This document shows, in pieces, positions 23,474 to 34,300 of a stretch of 64,000 bases of DNA (positions are counted from its first letter, which is position 1; each line of letters begins with the position of its first letter). Under the pieces are notes generated by a model. The model was given only the letters and a program-made list of their open reading frames with translations. It was not told where the DNA came from and searched no databases. This DNA comes from Oryzias latipes. Its lineage: Eukaryota; Chordata; Actinopteri; Beloniformes; Adrianichthyidae. The stretch is taken from NCBI RefSeq assembly GCF_002234675.1, contig NC_019860.2, positions 16,670,536 through 16,734,535 of the forward strand, read 5' to 3'. The position numbers and the translations under genes are program-made.

Positions 23474-23771
23474 AAGTGTAAAACCAAAATAAATCAAGTT
23501 CTACTGGTTTGATAATTAGGAAAAACATATGGGATGAGAATTTAAGCTTTAAAAACAAAAAAAGAGGTTTACAGACAAAGGAACTGCAGGGAAAAAAAGT
23601 CAAAGATAATCAGACAAACAAAGTTTCATCAACGAATACAGTTATTTAAAAAAAACTAAACAAAACTAACGAAAAAGATCCTGAACATAGAGTTTTGGGA
23701 AATAAAAACAGTGGCGGTTACATTCATCCGTCTCCCGCCTAAGCTGCCCCCGGTTCGTCTGAGTTTCTTCC

Positions 23772-26700
23772 TCACAGCTCAGTTTTCCGCGATTTGTGGA
23801 CGATCTGACTGTAGTTTTTCCTTCTGCTGGGTCTGTAGGTAAGAAGGTGGCTGAAGTTGGTCAGCAGTTGCTCCCAGTAACAAGAGACGTCTTCCATGCG
23901 GAGGTGCTGGAGGATGAACTCCTGACCTCTGAGGACGATGAGGAGAATAAAAAATAATAATAATAATAATGGTGAAACCACAATACCATCAGGAAGTGAT
24001 CAGAACTCAAACATCTGTAGTCGCTGCGTCTGCTGCAAACGTCTTTTTTAGTTGTGTGGAGGCTTTGAAAACTCAGACAAACAGTGAAGGGTTACCTCTC
24101 TGCGATTTCTTGTGCCACATCATCGTTCTCTTTGACGAACTGTAAAAGTCCTCTGAAAGTAAAAAAAAATATTATTAAGAATCCGACGAAAAGGTAAAAA
24201 ATAAAATAAAATCTTTCGGAGCTTCTCGTACCGAACGTCTGACAGATCCTGCTTGACTGGGATGTAGTGGACCCACGGCTTGAGCTGAGGGTAGAAGAAC
24301 TCCTGCCACTCTTCCCCGACGTGGAAGACCAGGGAGCCGCAGAGGAAGAGGTGTTTGAGGCGGAAGCTGGCCGCCACGCCGCGAAAGTTGAACAAATATC
24401 TGTCGGAGAAGTTCATAGGTGGTTGGATGCACCAGAGCTGCGGGGGATTGGATGTCGGGCGTGCAGCTTACTTGTATTTGCAGTGATCCAACAGGGGGAT
24501 CTCTGCAGCTGGAGGTCTTCCCAGTGTATCCTGTCAAAGACAAACAACAATCAAATCCCACCCCTGTGCCAATTATTTCTGACTTCCAGCCCCCCTCCAG
24601 CAGACCTTCTCTGACTTCCAGGCCTGGTTCTTGGTGTACTCTGCATCCACCAGCTCTGGATCCTCTCTGGACAGGAGGATGAGCGGATCGCGCTCCGAGC
24701 TGGTTCTACAACACAAAGGTTCTTAGTGAGGTCATCCAGAACTCTGGAAAGACTAAATGTTTTATACAGGTTAAAAAAAAACAAGGATTTCTTGGGCAAA
24801 ACCTGCTAAAACTAGCACGATTTTCCGAGACGCCACCTCGGAAAACTGTATCTGTATTATCTCACTAGCCCCTACAAAAACCTTTTTTGTTGTTGTTTTT
24901 CTAAAAAATATTGTTTCAAATGACATCACCCAGTAAAACCTAATAAAAAAAAACATTTTACAAAAACTATTAATGAACATGTGATGCTCTGATGATGAAA
25001 ACCTGGGATTTTTTTTTTTAATCAATGTAATGTTTTCTTTTCCAAATGATAAATCGTAACAATGCAATGCATTTCTGTCTATGAGCATCATTGCACACTG
25101 GTTTTTCGCAGAGACTTCTGGGAAATTTTCAGGGCACTGGATTTTGGAATTGTAGATTCAATAACCCCGGAAAAAAATGCTATATAGTAAAATAAGTTTT
25201 ATTAGGGAATTTGGACACAGCTGTAGTTTTCTTTCTAAAACAGAACGAGGAAATCTAGTGGCCAAATGAGGCAACAGCAACCTCAGAAAAATATTTTGTG
25301 TTGTATTAACATAGAAAAACAAAGTTTTATTAATCTGTTGTGTTTGATAAGGTTGGGTATCGCCATAAAAAATATTATAATTTCAATTAGTTTAAGATTT
25401 TATCAAATACATTTTAATTTTTTTAAAGGATTTATTATTTCAAGGCAACTTTAGTTTGGTAGTAAAACCGCTTTTCTTTTAATAAAAAAAAAGTTCTTTC
25501 TGCAAAAAACAACATTTTACCAACGTAGGTAAACTCTATTGTAGTTTTTTGTTTAATTTGTTTAATTAACTTTTTCTTGAATCTGTTTTTTCCCAGAAAA
25601 CATGTGAAAAGTGGACCGGATTTGATTTGTAAAAAGTCCCAAATGACCCGTTAGCTTGACCCACCTGGAGCCTCTGAAGAATCCTTTGGGCTCCTTTTTT
25701 TTCCAGGGCCATTGAGCTGCAGACCTGTCGACACAAGAAGAGAAATTTCACAAACGTTTAAATAACATTCGCAGCTACCAGGATGTCCGCACTGCCGCTC
25801 CATCTTACTTTTTAAGATCCGTCCTCATCAGGTCCCACCTCCCCAGTCCGGTGGGGTATATGGGCCACACAGCGGGGCCACCTTCCCAAAACGTCCAAGC
25901 GGGATACATGATGTCCTGGTACTCGGCAGTCTGTTCAGTCCGAGCAAACGCGGGTTATCAAAAGAGGTTTAGAGGCATGAAGAAGCCCCCCGTCATGATC
26001 CTGACCTTACTGAAAGAGAGGACCGGCAGGGCGGGGCTCATCCAGTTCGGCACCTGAGGGTAATCCCTCACGTTTACCACCATCTCCAGGTCCGGCAGAC
26101 GGTCAATCACCTCCAGGATGAAATGCTCCACGCCGCTGCACCTAAAAAAAAACCAGACGAACCAATCAGCATGTGCTGACGTTTGGCGTCCAGATCAAAG
26201 GCAAAGCGGGTTCCTGTGGGTGCACCTTGCAGGGAACATGCAGTTCTGCTCTCTGTACAGCTTGTGTTGGATGATCTGGTAGTGGGTGCCCATGCCTCGC
26301 TGAACCGTGGAAGCCATGAGGCTTTCTGAGATCCCACCTCTGAAAGGCTGCAAGTCCTGTTGGAGAACGCTGAAATCAAGAGCTGCTGGTTAGTTTTGTG
26401 AAAATGTTGGATCTGCAGGCAGACCGGAAAGAAAAAAAAAAAAAAACTCACCTCAGATGACAGCTGCAGTTGACAGAGCTACACGAGACGTAGCTCCCGA
26501 CCGCTGCAGAAACACGATCGCGGGTTTTCTTCCACTTTTGGGCTGAAGAAGACGTTCAGACGTAAATTTGTGTTGTTGTTTTTACACCTATTTTTCTTTT
26601 TGCAACAAATTTTGCAATGGCTGAGCAAAAAAACAAACAAAAAAAACTGAACAGAATCGATCAAAAGACCATATTTTTACAATAAAAATTAACCATTAAG

Positions 26701-27763
26701 CCTTTTAGCATCATCTAGGATACTCAGTTAGCTAAAAGGCTATTAGCAAAGTTAATCATCCAAAAGTTGTGATTTTTTTCATGTTCTTTCAACTTTAAAT
26801 GGTCTTCCTTTAGTTTGTAAACTATATTAATAAGAAATGGGAGAAACCTGTTGTCACATGATCCTTTACTTTTACGTTGCTCAAAGGTCATGACCACTTA
26901 TACATACGACTTTAATCCTTAAACGTTAAATAAAAATCTTGTTTATTTCAAAATTTCATAGCATTCATCATAATGGAGCCAAAGTTGGAACGTTTGCTTT
27001 CGTTGTACAAATTAGATTATTTTTCAATAAAGTAAATAGGGACGAGCTTAAAGCAAGCCCCTTAACGGCTAAACCGAGTAATTTATTTCAAACTAGTTAT
27101 TTGTAAAAAGTTTTTTTTTTAACAAAATGGCCCAATTAATAAAAAGTAAAACATCTTTTTTTAAGCTACATTTGGTAGAAAACTACTAACAAAAATGTAA
27201 CGTTTTTTTTTCAGGGGGGACTTGCGTCGCCCCGAGCTGCAAAATGACCAAACACGCCCCTGCAGACGAACATTCCGGCTTCATCAAAAAGCTTCAAAAT
27301 AAGAGCTTAAACTGACCTTTTACAATAAAACAGGCAAATAATAAAATACTAGTAAATCTTAGATAAACTTTTTTTTGTCTCGTTGTAACCAACTTTAGAA
27401 GTGAAATGGTTGGGATTACACTGATTTGTGCTAAACTCCTGTCGGCAAAGCAGGTCTGGTTCACTGAATAAACACACTCGTGTAGTTACAATTTCACTAT
27501 GTTCATTCATAAAATCAATCCCAGCCTCCATAAAAGTTAGCACTCAGCCTCAGCTCAGCTCGGCTTAGCCCCCCAGCATTTTAGCCATTTAGCATTAAGT
27601 TTCTTTAAGACGTGCAGCGAAAGGTCGTGTTTTCAATCAATCAGAACTTGTTTTCAAAAGTAGGTTTAAAGACACAAAAAAAAACGTTATTACCTGATGC
27701 ACCGCCTAAATTTAAGCCATAAATCAGCAGAAGATGAAAGACCCACAAACACCGGCACTCCAT
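23772..27763 (-). CDS. poglut1: poglut1, protein O-glucosyltransferase 1 (11 exons)
   Basis: Coding exons: 27763-27694, 26542-26452, 26369-26226, 26141-26006, 25930-25809, 25724-25665, 24705-24606, 24530-24472, 24399-24232, 24152-24096, 23928-23772. All are GT-AG and in frame, giving 387 residues (human 392). The enzyme (Rumi/KTELC1, CAP10 fold) adds O-glucose or O-xylose to Ser in EGF repeats of Notch-type proteins in the ER lumen. Seen in the sequence: a signal peptide (residues 1 to about 23, hydrophobic [11 protein letters not shown]), paired Cys around [17 protein letters not shown], the VRDYPQ motif whose Asp (residue 128 here) matches the catalytic Asp of the human enzyme, [26 protein letters not shown]-equivalent [33 protein letters not shown], and a C-terminal KTEL ER-retrieval signal. 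timmdc1 follows on the same strand, as in human. Confidence 0.96.
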
Positions 27764-28535
27764 CGCTTGCTCGTTGATTAGCTTTGACTGGAGAGAAAAA
27801 TAAATGAAAACAAAAGCATAGATCTGATCTGCGCTCTGTTGCTTCTGTCTGACCACCGTTTCTGCGGCGGTGGGCGCAAAAAAGAAGAAATTCTTGCCGT
27901 AAAATGTCGAAGAAAGTCGCAAATAAATGTATTCATGTAAAATAATTATATACATTTTAAAGTTTATTGAGAACACATGTAATTTTTGATATACATCTAT
28001 TTCTAATAATAAAAAAGTAGAAAACATCCTTGTAAAATCTACTTTTTTGGCACTAAATCTAGTTTTTTGTGTAGTGTGTTTGATTTCTAAAGCAAACCAG
28101 TTCATAAAATGATAAACTCTCTAAATAAATAATTACTTAATTGTTTGGTTAATCATATTTTGTTCATTTAAAGAGCCACTCCAACAAAAATGGTGTTTTT
28201 AACATGTTCTTTTCCCACGATGGAGGATAAAAATAAAATAATTTAAAATTAAAACAGCATATCTGAGTATTTCTTTCTTAAATTAAATCGAGATGAATCT
28301 GGAGCAGATGAAAATATCCAGTTGAAAAAAGCTCTCTTTTGTGATGCAGTGAGTGAAACGGCCGGGCCAAAGCCTCACCACTTCGCATCCACGTTGTCGC
28401 ATAAACTTGCGGACAAATAGATCTATTCCCGTCTTTATTTTTCTCGTTTGAGTTGGCTCCAAACTTTATGGCTGCACCTGTAATGTTAGGTTGAGTTGTA
28501 ATGGGCTGTAAGCTAGCGCGAGAGAGAGCAATGGG

Positions 28536-28677
28536 TTATATCGCTAGAGGAGACATGCCCGCTTGGGAAGCCTGGCCACCGCTGGCGGAGAACGACGCCA
28601 TCATGGTGAGGTCGTCGGCGCCCACATGACAATGCTCTCTATATAGCCTTTAGTGGCATTTAAGTAGCTTTTATGTA

Positions 28678-28708
<31 letters not shown>

Positions 28709-29758
28709 AACATCATTTGTTAGCCTTAGAGGCTCAAACTTTAATAAAAAATGCATAGTTGCAGGACTCCTTACAAATAAAAAAAATTATTACAAATACT
28801 TTTTAATAATAATTTCTAAACATTTAGAAGTTTTAGACCTCTTTGACATGTAATTTAAATTATTTAGAAAAGCCCAACAATAAGTCAATAATAATAATAA
28901 TAATAATATAGATAATAATAAATCAATAAGCCAATAAAAAATAACAATAACAAAAGTAAATAATTAGTCAATAATAATTAATCAATAATAAGTCAATAAA
29001 AATAATAAATAGCAATAAACAAATAAAAATTCAATAATAATATATATACTTTTTGTTAATAAGTCAACAAAAAGTCAAAAAGTTAACAATAGGTTTACCC
29101 AAAGAAAAACAATAGATTTACTGATTCATGTGAGTGATCAATTTGGTGTAACACAGATGGTATGGTGGCGGGTTTCAAGCCAACAGTCTGGCCAGTCTTA
29201 TCAAAATCTGTTTCCACAAAATATTTTGAACATAGCCAAACTGTATTACTAGTTGGTACCACAGTGATCCATCTGGGTTAGCTCTTGTGATAGCTAAGAT
29301 CCACTTTTTCCTTAAGTCTGAATCCATTGGAAACCTGCAAGAAAAGTTCAGTCACTGAGTCAGAAATGTATAAATCTATATTACTATAACAGCCTAGTCC
29401 TAGTATACTGTATAGAGGTAACAAAATAAAGTGTACATTTATGTCGACAGCAAATTATACGTACATCATGCAGCATGTTGATAATAGCCCTGCAGCATCA
29501 TGCATGTCAACATGTGTTCTATTAATGAAGCCCCTGCAGCATTAAAAGAAGAAGTTTTAGTACTTTCCTGTGAAATGTTATGCCTTTTTCCTTCGTGGAT
29601 TAATTTCTCGGATTTTGGCGGTTGAAACTCGCACAATGAAGTGGCATTTTGCAAAAATGTGTTCACATGCATGCACTGCAGCAGTGACTTGACCTCACCA
29701 AGATGGCGGTGCTCTCCTCCCGTGAGGGAACCACGTGATGTCTCCTCTAGCGATATAA
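28536..29758. mobile_element. 1.2 kb TIR element nested in a MITE
   Basis: Perfect 21 bp inverted termini sit at 28536-28556 and 29738-29758, with core ATCGCTAGAGGAGACAT. The outermost TTATA/TATAA could include a palindromic TATA or TA target duplication. The interior is AT-rich with (TA)12 at 28679-28702 and an AAT-rich tract at 28885-29045; no transposase frame is seen, so it is non-autonomous. The superfamily is not certain. Confidence 0.8.
28679..28702. repeat. (TA)12 microsatellite
   Basis: Perfect dinucleotide run inside the nested TIR element. Confidence 0.9.
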
Positions 29759-30062
29759 CTCATTGGAAGACAGTGTAAACACAGGGAGGCTTACAGCCCC
29801 GCCCACAACTCGGAGGCAAATTTCTAATGAACTCCTGCTTCTGCTGCACTCCACATATATCGCCTAAAACAGCATGATCATAATTAAAAAAGACCACTGG
29901 GAACGCTTTGAAAATAGAGGAAAATATGATTGATAAAGAATCTGATTGCTGAATTACAAATTGTTCAACACAAAGTTATTCTTTCCACGTTTACATGCCT
30001 CCAAAGAGAACACGATGGGTTACACTATGGGGGAACTGTCTATTAAAAGTTGTTCATAGCTT

Positions 30063-30346
30063 GTTGTTGTTTACCTTTCGGCATATCCTGTCAGGGGGTC
30101 GCCACATCAAATCAGCTTTCACTGATTTGCACGGGTGATTTGGCAGAATCTTTTTTTACACGGGATGCTCTTCCTAACACAACCACAATCTTCAAGGCAC
30201 TGGGAGACCCTGATAGGCAGCAACGCCAAGGGTCTTGGCCTAAGGACCCACACTGGATTAGGCTCATTGTAAGTCCTGCAAAGCAAACCCAATTTGTCCT
30301 GTGTGCCAGTCCCACACCCAACCAACTGAGCTATCCAGCCGCTGCA
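30063..30346 (-). mobile_element. tRNA-derived SINE
   Basis: On the minus strand the 5' end reads GGCTGGATAGCTCAGTTGGT, a tRNA-like A box region. The central and 3' part contains the fish-typical GTGGCGACCCCCTGACAGGA and GCCGAAAGG, then an AAC-rich tail. Flanked by 13 bp duplications TTGTTCATAGCTT (30050-30062) and TTGTTGATAGCTT (30347-30359), one mismatch. The B box is degenerate. Confidence 0.85.
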
Positions 30347-30601
30347 TTGTTGATAGCTTCTACTTTTATGAATTGAATTAATTTTTTTTATGCTTTAACT
30401 TCTTATTTGCCACAATAGAGTTTTCTGTTATGCATTGAAAAATAAACTGGGGCAAGTGGTCTAAATTTGGATTGGCCTGGTAGTATTCATACAAAATTCT
30501 GGAAAAAAAAAAAGAAAAAAGGAAATCACTTTATGACTGACGGCTGGTGAAAAGTGGAGCAGTGGAGATCTGTTCTGACTGCAGCTGAAGGAACCACACT
30601 C

Positions 30602-30830
30602 CACCTAAAGTCCTACTCCAGTCATGATCTATTTTAGAATCCGTCTTTTAATTATGATTATGCTGTTTTTTTAAACAAACTGTCGTTTTCTAGGACATAC
30701 TTTCTGCAGAGCGGCAGGAGTTCTCGAGTTGAGGGCAAGACCTTTGGTGTGAGCTTAATTTTCTTTATACAAGTCTCTAAAAATGGGAAAAACTCCACAA
30801 GAACATGTTAAAAACCCCATTTTCACCAGA
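30602..30830 (-). repeat. TTAAAG-MITE family, truncated copy upstream of casq2
   Basis: Starts CTAAAGTCCTACTCCAGTCA, passes TTCTGCAGAGCGGCAGGAG and ends CCACAAGAACATGTTAAAAA. The middle is deleted relative to longer copies. Confidence 0.65.
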
Positions 30831-31306
30831 TTAGCTTTGTTTCATTATCGACCCAGACAGCAGTAAGCTAAAGAAGAGCCAAAATAGGATAAATTCTAAG
30901 ATCCGAGTTGTGAATGTACAGCACTTTGCCCTATCATGTGTACAATTCATTAAGTAGACCCATTTTGAAAGCTCATCAGTCCTAAACAAACATTCAGGGT
31001 TTAAATTTAGACTATTATTTAGACCCGTAAAAGATTGATTTCCAGTTTTTTTTTTGCCCATGTTCCCTTTAATAGATGGAGAGATTAAAAGAAGGAAAGA
31101 GAACCACCTGGGATTTGAGAGCAGAAAAACGTGGAAAGAGAGAGAGAGAGATGGAGAAGAGGAAGAAAGACGTCAGAGAGATTGTTTTATTACTTCTAAA
31201 ACTGAGGTCAGACAGGAGGACTCGTTTCACTTTGGTGTGCATCTCCCAGAGTTTGGACTTTTGACTCAAATATCAGGCTGGCAGACTCCTTCACAGCTGA
31301 GCAGCA

Positions 31307-34300
31307 ATGCAGCAAATCTGGCTCTCTCTTCTGTCCGCCCTGAGCCTCCGTCTGGTTCTGCCTGGCGGGGCCGAGGAAGGCCTGGAGTTTCCCAACTTTG
31401 ACGGCAAGGACAGGGTGCTGGACATCAGCGAGCGCAACTACAAGAAGGCTCTGAAGCGGTACGACCTGCTGTGTCTGTTCTACCACGAACCCATGCCGGC
31501 CAACAAAGGCCTGCAGAAGCGGTTCCAGATGACGGAGCTGGTGCTGGAGGTGAGGAGAAGGGAAGTGGAGGGGGGACCCCCCCCAAAAAATGAACCTTCT
31601 TAAGGTCAGAATGTAAAAGATAAATGTCAAGTTTGAGATGTTAGGAGCTTTTTCCCCCCAACAACTAGGTTTGATAGATTATTCTTCTAGTATGAACTGA
31701 GGAGGCAGCAGAACTTTCCCCATCTTATCATCATCGCTCGTCTTTATTTTCCTCAAACCTCCCGGGTGACATTTACAGCCGACGTCTTCAGGTATGCAAT
31801 TACCTGAGACCTGCCAAGAAGACGTCAGCGCCGATTAGAGCAAACGCGGTTGCGTTCTGACACACGAGACTTTGATGGGTTCGATTACACGAGAATTAAC
31901 AATATCCCGCTGGAGTGGAACTGAAATCCCCGCGGGGAGGGTTCTGTCGGAAGAATGATCACCGCGCGGTAAACGATCCCTCGACGGCGAGCATCCTCGT
32001 TCCTCCTCCTGTCTGTCTGTCTCCTTGACGTGTTTGCTTAACTGGAAGCTGAAGAACTGCTGTCTGGTGTCAGTTTGATTGACTCTGATGCCGTTTCACC
32101 TGCGCGAGCTCGGAAGTGCGCGGTTTCATTCCCGCTCCATGCATTCCTTTGTGACTCAAACGCACCCAGAGAGACAGTTTCTAGGTCATTCTGGTAATTA
32201 TAGCCTGTTCCCAAAACCATTTACTATCTGAATATAAAAAAAAACATCTTTATTGTGAGATGGAAGTGTGTTCACCTTTTGCATCAAAAATGTTTCATTT
32301 ATCAAAAGCATTACAGTGTATTGTTGGGGGGAAAAAAAGGTTACCAGAACAACTTTGACCCAAATCTCTTTTAGCAACTATTTAACTTTATATTTCTTTT
32401 CAGAAGCAAAAAAACGTATTTTCCATCCAAAAAAATTATACCTTTACATATCCAATGTGAATGCAATGTTTGTCCTGTTTTGTCTAAAAGGATTTCATAA
32501 GGTCACTCTGTTGTTGAATGGTTTGTTTAACCGCCTAGCTTACAGCTCAAGTCCTGGAGAACAAAGACATCGCGTTTGGAATGGTGGACTCCCAGAAGGA
32601 CGCCAAAGTCGCGAAAAAGCTCGGTATGTACTGTGAACTAAAACAGTGGAGGCATAATCTGAACTAGTCTCCTGAAGGATTCTGTCTAGAGAAAATAAAA
32701 CCTGAAGTGGGTCGGTTGTATACTCCACAGCGTTAAAAAAAAGAACAAAAACAGCCCATTCCTTATTATCCTAACATGAATAGAAAATAAAACAAAAAGA
32801 ATTGGAAACTTTCTGTAACCAGGCTCTATATACCTTTATTTGCTTTAAAGTCAAACTTTCCAACACAAGTAAAAAAAAAAAAAAAAAGCTGCTTTTTCTG
32901 AAACCAGCCACCAGTGGCCACTTGAGGAACTGCAGGTATTTCTGGGTCAAAATTAGCAACAGAATGTGGGGCTCAAATCTCATGTCACGTACACATGTGA
33001 CGCGGTTTCAAGAACATGCTAAACTGGGATTTTTGAACATGCTTTTAACATACGGTGTTCACACTGAACTTTCACCACCCAATACGAGTGCATGCACTCA
33101 CAGTTGGTCGAGGCTTGGTGCAAAATGTTGAAGCGGTGTAAATCTTCTTAGTCTTGCTCCAGGCTTTTTCTTTCACAGCTCTATTTCGATATATGAAAGA
33201 CTTTGTGTCATAGAATTCCTGCCGAGTACAAACCCGCAATTACCAACTGAATTGAAAAGTCTAAGCTAACTGCCAAATCCAAGACCCTGATTGGTCAAAG
33301 TTCAGCTTTTTTAACCTGCAACGTGTGTTCAATGTCAGTGTGTTTTGTTTGTAGAGCCTGAAAACAGACTTAAAGACTTGCATAGTGACGCCTGAACGTG
33401 ATAGTTTGAAACAGAAGCGCAAAACACGCATAAATGCAAATTTACGTAGACCTTTCTTTGGATTTCATTAAAGTTATTCAACCATAGTTTCTTGTTTTTG
33501 AATAGTCAAATATCACATTTTTTTATTTGCAAGTGAACCTTGATGCAGTTTGCTACAGTGTTAATGCAGATGGTGTAAAAAAAGTCAAAGACAATGATAT
33601 AAGGGTGCCTATCAAGTAGAAAAAGGAAAAGTGGAGTTAATAATGTTGGAATGCCTCACTTGTTTTTTTTTTTATAACTTAAGTTTATTTTTCTTTTTTG
33701 TTAACAAGATATAAGACACTTGAACATGACATCAAACGAATTGAATCTTACAAAGAGAAGAAAACGAAAGAAAAAGAATGATAATAACTAAAAATAAATA
33801 GATAAAAAAGACAAGAAAATAAAAAAAGAAAATTGAACACGTCAGCCACCATTCCAGAAATGTAAACACGTTATACATTGGCCTGTGAGTTTTTATATAC
33901 AGTCCATTTGTCCCATTTTTCCTTAAAATGTCTTTCTCTCAATCTTAAAGCAAAAGTCATCTTTTCCATAATATAAATCTCCTCCACTATTTCAGTCCAG
34001 TCTGTAATGGTTGGTGGTTCTGGCTTAAGCCATCTTCTAGTTATTGCTTTCCTTGCTGCAATCAGGAATATTTTCATCAAATACTGATCTTGAGAAATGA
34101 CTGTTTCAGAAATGTTGCCCAGATGTAATACTATCTGCTTGAAGGGGATTGTGTAGCGCAAAGCGTTTGTTAAGAAATGATGAATGGAATGCCAAAATGG
34201 TCCTATTTGCGAACAGTTCCAGAAGATATGAGAATGATTTGCCTTTACTGCACCACACTGTCTCCAACACATCTGTGGATTTGCTGATAGTTTACTTTTA

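Larger units (their letters stand above)
28172..29935 (+). repeat. TTAAAG-MITE family copy split by a TIR element
   Basis: The left half (28172-28535) starts TTTAAAGAGCCACTCCAAC and the right half (29759-29935) continues with CCCGCCCACAACTCGGAGG and ACCACTGGGAACGCTTTGAA. The halves join in family order if the 1.2 kb between them is removed. Confidence 0.7.

Noticed and set aside
27641-28105. 154-codon frame overlapping poglut1 exon 1
   Set aside because: Only [10 protein letters not shown] onward is the real exon; upstream codons are 5' UTR and the 3' part reads into the intron.
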